The translations under genes were made by a program, and so were the position numbers. This document shows positions 33,895 through 42,589 of a DNA stretch of 64,000 nucleotides, piece after piece (the stretch's first letter is position 1; the number at the start of each line of letters is the position of its first letter). This DNA is from Cytobacillus firmus NBRC 15306 (GTDB lineage Bacteria > Bacillota > Bacilli > Bacillales > Cytobacillaceae): contig NZ_BCUY01000002.1 in the NCBI RefSeq assembly GCF_001591465.1, positions 57,761 through 121,760 of the forward strand, read 5' to 3'. Under the pieces are notes generated by a model. It did not search any database. It was not told the origin of the DNA and was given only the letters and a program-made list of their open reading frames with translations.

Positions 33895-34542
33895 ATGATT
33901 ATTAATATTTTAGCTGGCGGCCCAGATGACTTGCTGCCTGATCTGCATTCGTTCAGTAATACAGCTGATATTTGGGTCGGAGTAGACAGAGGGGTGCTTA
34001 CTCTAATTCAAAGTGGCATTCAGCCAAAAATGGCATTTGGTGATTTTGATTCGGTGTCAAATGAAGAGCTTTTAATCATTGAAGAAAATGTAAAAGAGCT
34101 GAACAGGTTCAAGCCGGAGAAGGACGAAACGGACATGGAGCTTGCCCTGAATTGGGCACTTGGCCAAAAACCTGAAAAAGTCCGTTTGCTTGGAGCCACA
34201 GGAGGCAGACTTGACCACTTATTTGCAAATATTCAGCTGTTAATAAAGCCTGCACTTGCGGAAGTCTTTGTTCCAGTCGAAATTATTGACAAAACGAATA
34301 AGATTTATGTTAAGGCTCCAGGTAAATACAGCATAAAGCAGCATTCAAATTTCAAATACATTTCTTTTGTTCCGATCACTATGGAAATTAAAGGCCTCAC
34401 CCTAAGAAATTTCAAGTATCCGCTGACAGATCGGACCGTCTCTGCCGGTTCTACTCTTTGTATCAGTAATGAACTTATTGATGATTGTGGTACTTTTTCT
34501 TTTACTGAAGGCATATTAATGGTTGTAAGAAGCAAGGATTAA
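33895..34542 (+). CDS. thiN: Thiamine pyrophosphokinase
   Basis: Converts thiamine to thiamine diphosphate. 215 residues. Motifs: INILAGGPDDLLPDL at the N terminus, GDFDSV, EKDETDMELALNWAL, GATGGRLDHLFANIQLL and the C-terminal GSTLCISNELI. ATG 33895 has TGGAG 9 nt before and aligns with B. subtilis ThiN; an in-frame ATG at 33880 is less likely. It lies between rpe and spoVM, as in B. subtilis. Confidence 0.95.
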   Translation: MIINILAGGPDDLLPDLHSFSNTADIWVGVDRGVLTLIQSGIQPKMAFGDFDSVSNEELLIIEENVKELNRFKPEKDETDMELALNWALGQKPEKVRLLGATGGRLDHLFANIQLLIKPALAEVFVPVEIIDKTNKIYVKAPGKYSIKQHSNFKYISFVPITMEIKGLTLRNFKYPLTDRTVSAGSTLCISNELIDDCGTFSFTEGILMVVRSKD

Positions 34543-34719
34543 GTGCCGGGCCGGTGCTGCCCTGCAAGATGCGGGTAAGCTGGAAAAGAGTCTTAGCATG
34601 AATTGCTTTCTGATCATTTTTTGTAATCATGAGTACTCATCTTTCATTATTTGAATAAGATGGTAAAGACGATTTAAGGACAGAATGGATGCGTAAGATC
34701 GTGAGGAGGGACACGAGTA

Positions 34720-34800
34720 ATGAGATTTTATACAATCAAACTTCCTAAATTTTTAGGGGGCATTGTGCGTGCCATGTTAGGGACCTTCAAAAAGGGGTAG
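34720..34800 (+). CDS. spoVM: Stage V sporulation protein M
   Basis: 26-residue amphipathic peptide beginning MRFYTIKLPKFLGG, with the conserved Pro9 and Gly residues. It is nearly identical to B. subtilis SpoVM. It recognises the convex forespore membrane and anchors SpoIVA for coat and cortex assembly; it is made under sigma-E in B. subtilis. GTGAGGAGGG lies before ATG 34720. No clear sigma-E promoter was found in the 177 bp upstream. Its presence marks the organism as an endospore former. Confidence 0.96.
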   Translation: MRFYTIKLPKFLGGIVRAMLGTFKKG

Positions 34801-34838
34801 ACACCCATAAATTAAAAAGAAAATAGCATCAAAACTTG

Positions 34839-34867
34839 GCACCTCACCTGGGGTGCTTTTATTTTTT
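34839..34867 (+). terminator. Intrinsic terminator after spoVM
   Basis: GCACC/GGTGC stem around TCACCTGG, followed by TTTTATTTTTT. Confidence 0.75.
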
Positions 34868-34904
34868 GTCTAAATGGGGGAGAATGATAGTGGGTCAAAA
34901 AAGG

Positions 34905-34935
34905 AAAATAAAAAGGACATCCAAAAGGGATGTCC
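34905..34935 (-). terminator. Intrinsic terminator of rpmB (minus strand)
   Basis: Read on the minus strand: GGACATCC, loop CTTTT, GGATGTCC, then TTTTTATTTT. It lies just past the rpmB stop. Confidence 0.85.
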
Positions 34936-34944
34936 CTGAGCATG

Positions 34945-35133
34945 TTAAACGCGCTCAACTTTACCTGATTTAAGTGCTCTTGCAGAAACCCAAACACGTT
35001 TAGGTTTACCGTCTACAAGAATACGTACCTTTTGAAGGTTAGCACCCCAAGTGCGCTTGTTAGCGTTCATTGCGTGAGAACGTGCGTTACCTGAAGTTGT
35101 TTTTTTACCAGTTACTACACATTTGCGTGGCAT
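34945..35133 (-). CDS. rpmB: 50S ribosomal protein L28
   Basis: 62 residues, nearly identical to B. subtilis L28 ([41 protein letters not shown]). Single gene on the minus strand, facing spoVM and divergent from yloU, the conserved Bacillus arrangement. The start is the ATG at 35133 with AAGGAGGG 6-8 nt upstream; the ORF opens further upstream but that part is not L28. Confidence 0.97.
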   Translation of the reverse strand: MPRKCVVTGKKTTSGNARSHAMNANKRTWGANLQKVRILVDGKPKRVWVSARALKSGKVERV

Positions 35134-35318
35134 GTATGTTTCCCTCCTTACTAAAAGCATAAGCTGAAACTATTTTTCAATGCTTTCATCTGCAATAGTC
35201 AGATTCATCCAACTGAATTAATGCGGAATCCCTTTGCGGGTTTCGACATTAAAAGATACTTTAATAATTTATCATACAACCCTTCTGATTGCAATAGTTT
35301 GCTTTCAAGAAAATTTCC

Positions 35319-35350
35319 TTGACATAGGGGGATGGAACATGAGCTATAAT
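35319..35350 (+). promoter_or_regulatory. Candidate promoter for yloU-fakA
   Basis: TTGACA (35319-35324) and TATAAT (35345-35350) are both perfect hexamers, but the spacer is 20 nt, longer than usual. It may be a weak or regulated promoter. The transcript would carry a leader of about 220 nt. Confidence 0.4.
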
Positions 35351-35364
35351 AGAGATGGAGAAGT

Positions 35365-35424
35365 ATGACTTTCAATATCACAGCCCATATAGTAAAATAT
35401 TATAAGGTATGCTTTACGCTTTGA
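35365..35424 (+). CDS. Possible 19-codon leader ORF before yloU
   Basis: ATG 35365 with GGAG 4 nt upstream opens a 19-codon frame (starts MTFNITAHIV, ends TGA at 35422). It lies at the start of the long yloU leader. No homology is recognised and the reading is tentative. Confidence 0.25.
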   Translation: MTFNITAHIVKYYKVCFTL

Positions 35425-35578
35425 AGTTAGAAAGATCGCTGCCCAGCTAAAATAGGTGAATTGTCTTTTGCCGGCAGGCTTAGCCTTCAGTGCAATTCAG
35501 GGGAAAGCCAGCACTATCGTTAAGCGGGAGTGCTTGAAGAAGCTTTTATGAAAAGCAATTTCCAAAGGGGGAACGAAC
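35425..35578 (+). promoter_or_regulatory. Structured 5' leader of yloU
   Basis: Three consecutive hairpins can form: GAATTG (35458-35463) / CAATTC (35493-35498); AGCACT (35510-35515) / AGTGCT (35529-35534); GCTTTT (35542-35547) / AAAAGC (35551-35556). The last ends about 12 nt before the Shine-Dalgarno. No known riboswitch class was recognised. Confidence 0.4.
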
Positions 35579-35579
35579 C

Positions 35580-35942
35580 ATGTCCATCGAATTAAAAACA
35601 AATTTCGGGCAAATTGATATCTCTAATGATGTAATTGCAACAATCGCAGGCGGAGCAGCAGTTGACTGCTACGGCATCGTAGGAATGGCCTCTAAAAATC
35701 AAATTAAGGATGGCCTTACAGATATACTGCGAAAAGAGAATTTTACCCGTGGTGTAATTGTCCGCCAGGAAGAAGATGAAGTACATATCGATATGTATAT
35801 TATTGTAAGTTACGGAACGAAAATTTCCGAGGTTGCCCACAATGTGCAATCTAAAGTGAAATACACCCTTGATAAAACAGTTGGGCTAAGCACTGACTCG
35901 GTAAATATTTACGTTCAGGGAGTTCGAGTAACGAACCCGTAG
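35580..35942 (+). CDS. yloU: Asp23/Gls24-family envelope stress response protein YloU
   Basis: 120-residue protein of the Asp23 (DUF322) family, with the family stretch IATIAGGAAVDCYGIVGMASKN. Members are abundant, membrane-associated proteins induced by alkaline or cell-wall stress; in Gram-positive bacteria this gene almost always precedes fakA. GGGGGA lies before ATG 35580, and fakA follows after 16 nt. The precise role is unknown. Confidence 0.92.
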   Translation: MSIELKTNFGQIDISNDVIATIAGGAAVDCYGIVGMASKNQIKDGLTDILRKENFTRGVIVRQEEDEVHIDMYIIVSYGTKISEVAHNVQSKVKYTLDKTVGLSTDSVNIYVQGVRVTNP

Positions 35943-35958
35943 TGAGGAGGAAAGACTT

Positions 35959-37635
35959 GTGTCAAAAAAAGATTTAGATGGGAAGCTTTTTGCCGAAATG
36001 GTCATACAAGGAGCGAACCATTTATCTGCTAATGCAAAATTAGTGGATGCGTTAAATGTTTTCCCTGTTCCTGATGGAGACACAGGAACCAACATGAATT
36101 TGTCAATGACTTCCGGAGCAAAGGAAGTTAAAGCTAATATCCAGGAGCATATTGGAAAGGTAGGCTCTGCTCTTTCCAAAGGTTTGCTGATGGGGGCACG
36201 GGGGAACTCGGGTGTAATTCTCTCCCAGCTGTTCCGAGGCTTCTCAAAAGCGATTGAACATAAAGCTTCTATCAACGGAAAAGAGTTTGCTGATGCTCTG
36301 AATTCTGGGGTAGAGACGGCATATAAAGCTGTGATGAAGCCGGTTGAAGGAACGATCCTTACTGTTGCAAAAGATTCCGCTAAGAAAGCGGTTCAGGCTG
36401 CGAATCATGAAGATGATATTATCGTGATTATGGAGGAAGTTTTAAAAGAAGCAAGGGCTTCCCTAAACCGCACTCCAGATCTTCTTCCAGTCTTAAAAGA
36501 AGTAGGGGTTGTAGACAGCGGCGGCCAGGGCCTTGTTTTTGTATATGAAGGATTCCTTGCCGAGCTAAAGGGCGAAAAACTTCCTGATACACCGGCAGCC
36601 CTTCCAAAGATGGATGACCTGGTTAGCGCAGAACACCATAAAAATGTTCACAGTTTTATGAACACGGAGGATATTGAGTTCGGTTATTGCACTGAATTTA
36701 TGGTCAAATTTGAAGATGAAAAAATTTCTGCTAATCCTTTTTCAGAAGACAGGTTCCGCCAGGACTTAAGCCAATATGGCGACTCACTTCTGGTGATTGC
36801 GGATGAGCAGCTTGTAAAAGTACATATCCACTCTGAAAAGCCGGGAGATTGCCTGACATACGGACAGCGCTATGGCAGTTTAATCAATATGAAGATTGAA
36901 AACATGCGCCAGCAGCACACCAACTTGGTCGAAGATGTTCCTACACCTTTGGCGGCTCAGGCTAAGCCAAAAGAAAAGCAGGAGTACGGAATTGTGACAG
37001 TATCAATGGGCAACGGCATCGCAGATCTTTTCCGAAGCATCGGTGCACATGCTGTCATTGAGGGCGGGCAGACAATGAATCCCAGCACGGAAGATATCGT
37101 AAAAGCCATCAAAGAAGTAAATGCAAAAAAAGTAATCATTTTGCCAAACAATAAAAATATCATCATGGCTGCACAGCAGGCTGCAGAAGTGACTGAAGAA
37201 GAAGCAGTGGTTGTTCCTTCAAAGACCGTTCCACAGGGAATGGCGGCACTTCTTGCCTTTAATCCAAGTGCTGAACTTGCAGAAAACGAAGAAGGCATGA
37301 CAGATGCTCTTCAGCATGTGAAAACAGGCCAAATTACGTTTGCTGTCCGTGATACAAGCATCGATGGCCTTGAGATTGAAAAAGATGATTTCATGGGCAT
37401 TGCAGACGGGAAAATTGTTGTGAAAAACAAGGATAGAGTACAGGCTGCCAAAGATCTTCTTGAAGGAATGATCGACGATGACTCTGAAATCATTACCGTC
37501 TTAAAAGGTGAAGATGCAGCAGAAGAGGAAGTAGACTCACTTATCAGCTATATTAAAGATAAATATGAAGATCTTGAGGTCGAGCTTCATGATGGAAAAC
37601 AGCCTCTATACTCTTTCATTTTCGCAATTGAATAA
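35959..37635 (+). CDS. fakA: Fatty acid kinase catalytic subunit FakA (YloV, DhaL-type)
   Basis: 558 residues. The N-terminal DhaL nucleotide-binding domain (about 1-205) has NVFPVPDGDTGTNM, whose aspartates bind Mg-ATP, and GARGNSGVILSQ. A middle domain and a C-terminal DegV-like FakB-binding region follow. With a FakB partner (none in this window) it phosphorylates exogenous fatty acids, feeding the PlsX/PlsY pathway, whose plsX gene is downstream. GTG start at 35959 with GAGGAGG 8 nt before. Confidence 0.93.
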   Translation: MSKKDLDGKLFAEMVIQGANHLSANAKLVDALNVFPVPDGDTGTNMNLSMTSGAKEVKANIQEHIGKVGSALSKGLLMGARGNSGVILSQLFRGFSKAIEHKASINGKEFADALNSGVETAYKAVMKPVEGTILTVAKDSAKKAVQAANHEDDIIVIMEEVLKEARASLNRTPDLLPVLKEVGVVDSGGQGLVFVYEGFLAELKGEKLPDTPAALPKMDDLVSAEHHKNVHSFMNTEDIEFGYCTEFMVKFEDEKISANPFSEDRFRQDLSQYGDSLLVIADEQLVKVHIHSEKPGDCLTYGQRYGSLINMKIENMRQQHTNLVEDVPTPLAAQAKPKEKQEYGIVTVSMGNGIADLFRSIGAHAVIEGGQTMNPSTEDIVKAIKEVNAKKVIILPNNKNIIMAAQQAAEVTEEEAVVVPSKTVPQGMAALLAFNPSAELAENEEGMTDALQHVKTGQITFAVRDTSIDGLEIEKDDFMGIADGKIVVKNKDRVQAAKDLLEGMIDDDSEIITVLKGEDAAEEEVDSLISYIKDKYEDLEVELHDGKQPLYSFIFAIE

Positions 37636-37651
37636 CCAATAAATAATAAAC

Positions 37652-37680
37652 AAAGCGAGGGCCAAGCCTTCGCTTTTGTC
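37652..37680 (+). terminator. Intrinsic terminator after fakA
   Basis: AAAGCGAGGG/CCTTCGCTTT stem with a G-U pair and a five-base loop, then a short T stretch. Confidence 0.65.
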
Positions 37681-37767
37681 CATTTTCAACATTTAATTAA
37701 TGCTTTTGAAGCATGAATTTTTTGTTTAAAGTTTACTTTCTTGCATTTTTAAATCACAATGTGCTAG

Positions 37768-37794
37768 TTATAAAGCAGGCGCTTTATAAGCCTG
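37768..37794. promoter_or_regulatory. Perfect inverted repeat upstream of recG
   Basis: TTATAAAGC (37768-37776), spacer AGGC, GCTTTATAA (37781-37789). An overlapping CAGGC/GCCTG pair (37776-37780 / 37790-37794) gives an alternative hairpin. It could be an operator or a leader switch; no regulator is implied by the sequence. Confidence 0.4.
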
Positions 37795-37821
37795 TATATA
37801 AAAGTAACGGAGCAGGGAGGG

Positions 37822-39918
37822 GTGGCGGACTGCCTGAAAGAAAATATAATTGGCAGCCGTTCAATAAATGTGAATCCAAATTTAATCCAGTCTGTTACAG
37901 CTGTCAAAGGCATCGGAGAGGAATCAGCTGAATTACTGGCTGAAATGAATATTTACACTGTAAAAGACTTGCTTGAATATTTTCCATATAGATATGAAGA
38001 TTACAGGCTCAAGGACCTGGCAGAAATGAAGCATGATGAAAGAGTGACGGTTGAAGGAAAGGTTCACAGTGAACCTTCACTTGCTTATTACGGCAGGAAA
38101 CGCTCCAGGCTGACTGTTCGAGTGCTTGTAGGACGGTATCTTATTCAAGTGATCCTGTTCAATCAGCCATATTTGAAGAACAAAATTGTATTAAATGAAA
38201 CTGTTACGGTGACTGGCAAATGGGACCAGCATCGGCAGGTCATAACAGCCAGTGAACTTAAAATAGGAAATGCCTCTAACAATAAGGATTTTGAGCCGGT
38301 ATACGCTGTAAAAGGAAATATCACAGTCAAGGGAATCAGGCGATTTATTAAACTGGCTTTCTCACAGTATGGGAATGACATATCAGAAAATTTGCCTGAA
38401 AAATATTTATTGCAATATAGACTTTTAAATAGGCGAGATTCTGTGAGATCACTTCATTTTCCTGCCGATGATCAGGAACTCAAACAGGGAAGGCGGCGTT
38501 TTGTTTATGAGGAGTTCTTCTATTTTCAGTTAAAAATGCAGGCACTAAGAAAGATTGAAAGAGAGCAGTCAAAAGGGGTTGCACAGGCTTATGATCTTTC
38601 AAGACTAATGGAGTTCATTGACTCACTGCCATTTGCATTAACCGGAGCACAAAAAAGAGTAGTTAATGAGATCATGACTGATCTGAAATCTCCATACCGG
38701 ATGAACAGGCTCTTACAGGGGGATGTTGGTTCCGGCAAAACGGCAGTTGCGGCGATTGCTCTTTTTGCCAGCAGGACAGCGGGCTTCCAGGGAGCATTAA
38801 TGGTCCCGACCGAAATCCTGGCAGAGCAGCATGCGGAATCTTTAAAGTCGATGCTCTTGCCGTTTGGGATGCGATGTGAACTCCTGACAAGCTCGGTAAA
38901 AGGAAAACGCAGAAGAGAAATTCTCCAGCATCTCAAGGAAGGAGAAATTGATGTTCTCATAGGCACACATGCACTTATCCAGGATGAAGTGGAATTTAAT
39001 AAATTGGGACTTGTCATTACCGATGAGCAGCATAGATTCGGGGTCGGGCAGCGGCGGATACTCAGGGAGAAAGGCGAAAACCCTGATGTTCTGTTCATGA
39101 CTGCAACGCCAATTCCAAGAACATTGGCCATTACTATTTTTGGGGAAATGGATATGTCCATCATAGATGAATTGCCGGCAGGACGAAAAGCAATTGAAAC
39201 CTATTGGGCAAAACCTGATATGCTGGACAGGGTCCTAGGTTTTATGGAAAAGGAGCTTTCAGCAGGTCAGCAGGTTTATGTGATCTGCCCGCTTATTGAG
39301 GAATCAGACAAATTGGATGTTCAAAACGCTATAGATGTCCACGCAACATTGATGCATCATTTTCATGGCCGTTATGATGTCGGACTCATGCATGGCAGGC
39401 TTCATCCGGACGAAAAGGAAAGTGTTATGAAAGCTTTCAGCCGTAATGAAACTCAGGTTCTTGTTTCGACGACGGTTGTTGAGGTGGGTGTAAATGTTCC
39501 AAATGCAACGATGATGGTGATCTATGATGCGGAGCGGTTTGGACTTGCACAGCTGCATCAGCTGAGGGGGAGGGTAGGAAGAGGAGATAAACAATCTTAT
39601 TGTGTGCTTCTGGCTGATCCGAAGTCGGAAGTTGGAAAAGAACGCATGAAAATCATGACAGAAACCAATGATGGTTTTGCCCTAAGTGAAAAGGACCTTG
39701 AGCTGAGAGGTCCTGGAGACTTTTTCGGAAGAAAACAAAGCGGGCTCCCGGAATTTAAAGTCGCTGATATGGTCCATGATTACCGTGCGCTCGAAACCGC
39801 CAGGAACGATGCATCAACTCTAGTGGAATCCGATGAATTCTGGCACTCAGATGAGTACCTGCCTTTGCGGCATTATTTAAAGGAAGCGGGAGTGCTGGAA
39901 GGGGAAAAACTGGACTAG
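37822..39918 (+). CDS. recG: ATP-dependent DNA helicase RecG
   Basis: Regresses stalled forks and resolves branched DNA. N-terminal wedge (OB) domain (KVHSEPSLAYYGRKRSRLTVRVLVG) and helicase core with Walker A GDVGSGKTAVA, DEQHRFGV, TATPIPRTL, QLRGRVGRG and the C-terminal TRG-type region. The start is uncertain. GTG 37822 lies 1 nt after GGGAGG, too close for normal initiation. A start at CTG 37834 or GTG 37870, nearer the B. subtilis start, is possible. The core is certain whichever start is used. Confidence 0.93.
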   Translation: MADCLKENIIGSRSINVNPNLIQSVTAVKGIGEESAELLAEMNIYTVKDLLEYFPYRYEDYRLKDLAEMKHDERVTVEGKVHSEPSLAYYGRKRSRLTVRVLVGRYLIQVILFNQPYLKNKIVLNETVTVTGKWDQHRQVITASELKIGNASNNKDFEPVYAVKGNITVKGIRRFIKLAFSQYGNDISENLPEKYLLQYRLLNRRDSVRSLHFPADDQELKQGRRRFVYEEFFYFQLKMQALRKIEREQSKGVAQAYDLSRLMEFIDSLPFALTGAQKRVVNEIMTDLKSPYRMNRLLQGDVGSGKTAVAAIALFASRTAGFQGALMVPTEILAEQHAESLKSMLLPFGMRCELLTSSVKGKRRREILQHLKEGEIDVLIGTHALIQDEVEFNKLGLVITDEQHRFGVGQRRILREKGENPDVLFMTATPIPRTLAITIFGEMDMSIIDELPAGRKAIETYWAKPDMLDRVLGFMEKELSAGQQVYVICPLIEESDKLDVQNAIDVHATLMHHFHGRYDVGLMHGRLHPDEKESVMKAFSRNETQVLVSTTVVEVGVNVPNATMMVIYDAERFGLAQLHQLRGRVGRGDKQSYCVLLADPKSEVGKERMKIMTETNDGFALSEKDLELRGPGDFFGRKQSGLPEFKVADMVHDYRALETARNDASTLVESDEFWHSDEYLPLRHYLKEAGVLEGEKLD

Positions 39919-39934
39919 AAATAAGGTAATCAGA

Positions 39935-39975
39935 GCGGATTGCGGAAAAGTTCTTTCTTGCAATCTGCTTTTTTT
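39935..39975 (+). terminator. Intrinsic terminator of recG
   Basis: GCGGATTGC (39935-39943) / GCAATCTGC (39960-39968) with one G-U pair and an inner AAAG/CTTT helix, followed by seven T. Its 3' arm contains the -35 box of the fapR promoter. Confidence 0.85.
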
Positions 39976-39986
39976 GATTATATACT
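39958..39986 (+). promoter_or_regulatory. Promoter of the fapR-plsX-fabD-fabG operon
   Basis: TTGCAA (39958-39963), 17-nt spacer, TATACT (39981-39986). Initiation near 39993 falls inside the FapR operator. The -35 box lies in the recG terminator stem. Confidence 0.75.
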
Positions 39987-39987
39987 A

Positions 39988-40008
39988 CTATTAGTACCTA
40001 GTCTTAAT
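39988..40008 (+). promoter_or_regulatory. FapR operator
   Basis: TTAGTACCTAGTCTTAA matches the TTAGTACCT-type FapR operator of bacilli and overlaps the predicted transcription start. FapR bound here would repress its own operon until malonyl-CoA releases it. Confidence 0.85.
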
Positions 40009-40029
40009 ATCTCGGACGGTGGGGTTTTA

Positions 40030-40590
40030 ATGAAAAGAAACAAAAAAGAACGTCAAACATTATTAACGGACACAATAAAAGAAAATCCTTTTGTCACGGA
40101 CGAGGAACTTGCGGACAAGTTCTCTGTCAGTGTCCAGACAATCAGGCTCGATCGGCTGGAATTATCAATTCCGGAATTGCGTGAGCGAATCAAGCATGTT
40201 GCCGAGAAAAGTTTTGAGGATGAAGTGCGATCTTTACCAATAGAAGAAATAATCGGTGAAATAATAGATATAGAATTGGATAAAACGGCGATATCCATTT
40301 TCGATGTAAAAAGTGAACATGTCTTCAAGCGTAATGGAATAGCCCGGGGCCACCACTTGTTTGCACAGGCCAACTCACTGGCAGTCGCTGTAATAAATGA
40401 TGAGCTGGCATTAACGGCAAAAGCCAATATTCAATTTACAAGGCCAGTGAGATTAAATGAACGTGTCATCGCAAAAGCAAAGGTCCTTACAATTGATATT
40501 GACAGCGGAAGGACGATGGTTGAAGTCAACAGCTTTGTGAATAACGAACAGGTATTTAAGGGCGAATTTGACATGTTCAGAAAAAAATAA
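40030..40590 (+). CDS. fapR: Fatty acid and phospholipid synthesis repressor FapR
   Basis: 186 residues: an N-terminal helix-turn-helix (about 5-45; [26 protein letters not shown]) and a C-terminal hot-dog domain that binds malonyl-CoA ([35 protein letters not shown]). It represses lipid genes when malonyl-CoA is low. ATG 40030 with GGTGGGG upstream matches B. subtilis FapR; the in-frame ATG at 39940 lies in the recG terminator and is ruled out. It heads an autoregulated operon with plsX, fabD and fabG. Confidence 0.96.
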   Translation: MKRNKKERQTLLTDTIKENPFVTDEELADKFSVSVQTIRLDRLELSIPELRERIKHVAEKSFEDEVRSLPIEEIIGEIIDIELDKTAISIFDVKSEHVFKRNGIARGHHLFAQANSLAVAVINDELALTAKANIQFTRPVRLNERVIAKAKVLTIDIDSGRTMVEVNSFVNNEQVFKGEFDMFRKK

Positions 40591-40610
40591 TCACTAAAGG
40601 ATGAAGCATC

Positions 40611-41615
40611 ATGAAAATTGCCATAGACGCAATGGGAGGCGACAATGCCCCAAAGGAAATTGTCCTTGGGGCAATGAAAGCTGCCGCAGAGTTTAAAGAT
40701 GTACATATTACCCTTGTAGGCGATGAGTCAAAAATAAACCAGTACCTTACTTCAAAAGAGCGAATTGACATTTTGCATACTGATGAAGTGATTTTGCCGG
40801 ATGATGAGCCGGTGAGAGCTGTACGCAGAAAGAAAAATGCTTCTATGGTGCTTGCAGCGCAGCTTGTCACAGATGGTAAGGCGGATGCATGCATTTCCGC
40901 AGGAAACACGGGTGCTCTTATGGCAGCAGGTCTTTTTGTGGTAGGAAGGATTGAGGGTATTGAACGCCCGGCATTATCACCTACACTTCCAACAATAGGG
41001 GGAGAAGGGTTCCTTTTGCTCGATGTAGGGGCAAATGTGGACGCGAAGCCTGAGCATCTTCTTCAATATGCGATTATGGGATCTATATATACCGAAAAGG
41101 TCCGGGGTATTGCCAATCCCAGAGTAGGCCTTCTAAATATCGGAACGGAAGAGAAAAAAGGCAATGAGCTGGCAAAAAATACATTTGATCTCTTGAAGAA
41201 GGCGGATATCAATTTTATCGGTAATGTGGAAGCGCGCGATTTGCTTGAGGGAGCTGCGGATGTTGTAGTGACGGATGGCTTTACCGGCAATATGGTGCTC
41301 AAGACAATTGAAGGTACTGCTTTATCTGTATTTAAAATGCTAAAAACAGCTCTGACCAGCAGCTTTAAAACAAAATTGGCAGCAGCAGCCTTAAAGCCTG
41401 ATTTATACCAGCTTAAATCTAAAATGGATTATTCGGAATATGGCGGTGCCGGATTATTTGGATTAAAGGCGCCGGTTATCAAGGCGCATGGTTCTTCAGA
41501 TGCAACAGCTTTATTCAGTGCAGTGAGGCAGACCAGGAACATGGTCGAAAACAATGTTGCTGATACGATTAAGGAAGCAGTTGAAAAAGAAGCTAAAAAA
41601 ACAGCTCTTAAATAA
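40611..41615 (+). CDS. plsX: Phosphate acyltransferase PlsX
   Basis: Makes acyl-phosphate from acyl-ACP, the first step of phospholipid synthesis in most Gram-positives. 334 residues. [17 protein letters not shown] at the start, [24 protein letters not shown] and [10 protein letters not shown] follow the family. It is a peripheral membrane protein. AAAGGATG precedes ATG 40611; fabD follows after 26 nt. Confidence 0.96.
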   Translation: MKIAIDAMGGDNAPKEIVLGAMKAAAEFKDVHITLVGDESKINQYLTSKERIDILHTDEVILPDDEPVRAVRRKKNASMVLAAQLVTDGKADACISAGNTGALMAAGLFVVGRIEGIERPALSPTLPTIGGEGFLLLDVGANVDAKPEHLLQYAIMGSIYTEKVRGIANPRVGLLNIGTEEKKGNELAKNTFDLLKKADINFIGNVEARDLLEGAADVVVTDGFTGNMVLKTIEGTALSVFKMLKTALTSSFKTKLAAAALKPDLYQLKSKMDYSEYGGAGLFGLKAPVIKAHGSSDATALFSAVRQTRNMVENNVADTIKEAVEKEAKKTALK

Positions 41616-41641
41616 ACACATTTTAACTAGGGGGAAACACG

Positions 41642-42589
41642 ATGGGTAAAATCGCCTTTTTATTCCCTGGGCAGGGGTCCCAGACTGCAGGGATGGGAAA
41701 AGCGCTAGCTGAACAGGATGAAAAAGTAAAATCATTTTTTGAAAGGACCGATCAAAAACTTGGCTTTTCATTATCGGCACTTATTTTTGAAGGACCCCAG
41801 GACAAATTGACTTTGACAACAAACGCACAGCCTGCACTGTTGACCACCGGCATTGCCATTCTCGATTATTTCAAAAGATCTGGAATAACACCCGATTTTG
41901 TGGCGGGACATAGCCTTGGTGAGTATACTGCGCTAGTCGCTGCGGAAGCTATATCCTTTGAGGATGGGGTATATGCTGTCCGTAAGCGGGGGGAATTCAT
42001 GGAGGAAGCAGTTCCTAATGGAGAGGGAACAATGGCTGCGGTATTGGGCCTTGACAGGGACAAGCTTACAGCAGTTACAGAAGAAGTTACTGCAGGAGGA
42101 AATCCGGTTCAGCTTGCAAACTTGAACTGTCCTGGACAAATTGTCATTTCAGGTTCAAAAGCAGGAGTAGAACTGGCTTCTGCAAAGGCCAAAGAAGAAG
42201 GTGCCAAGCGTGTGCTTCCACTGGAGGTAAGCGGCCCTTTCCATTCCCATTTAATGAAGCCTGCAGCGGAGAAGTTCAGGGAAATCCTTGACGAAATTGA
42301 GATTAAGGATGCAAAGGTTCCTGTCATTGCCAATGTAACCGCCTCTGAAATGACATCGGCTTCAGAAATAAATGGCAGATTAATTGAACAGCTGTATTCT
42401 CCTGTACTCTGGGAGGATTCAATCCGCAGGATGATGGAGCTTGGAGTGGATACATTTATTGAAATAGGGCCAGGAAAAGTACTGTCAGGCTTAGCGAAAA
42501 AGGTAGATCGTTCCCTTAAAGCGTATGCCGTTTCAGATGCAGAATCATGCCAGTCAGTTACAGAATCCTTGAAGGAGGAATTGAGATGA
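41642..42589 (+). CDS. fabD: Malonyl-CoA:ACP transacylase
   Basis: Transfers malonate from CoA to ACP. 315 residues. [12 protein letters not shown] at the N terminus, nucleophile Ser in [13 protein letters not shown], catalytic His in SGPFHSHLM, and Gln in [17 protein letters not shown] precedes ATG 41642. The stop shares ATGA with fabG. Confidence 0.97.
   Translation: MGKIAFLFPGQGSQTAGMGKALAEQDEKVKSFFERTDQKLGFSLSALIFEGPQDKLTLTTNAQPALLTTGIAILDYFKRSGITPDFVAGHSLGEYTALVAAEAISFEDGVYAVRKRGEFMEEAVPNGEGTMAAVLGLDRDKLTAVTEEVTAGGNPVQLANLNCPGQIVISGSKAGVELASAKAKEEGAKRVLPLEVSGPFHSHLMKPAAEKFREILDEIEIKDAKVPVIANVTASEMTSASEINGRLIEQLYSPVLWEDSIRRMMELGVDTFIEIGPGKVLSGLAKKVDRSLKAYAVSDAESCQSVTESLKEELR

Noticed and set aside
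34543..34719. Sigma-E promoter for spoVM
   Set aside because: Expected from B. subtilis, but no sequence close to the sigma-E -35/-10 pair could be assigned with confidence.
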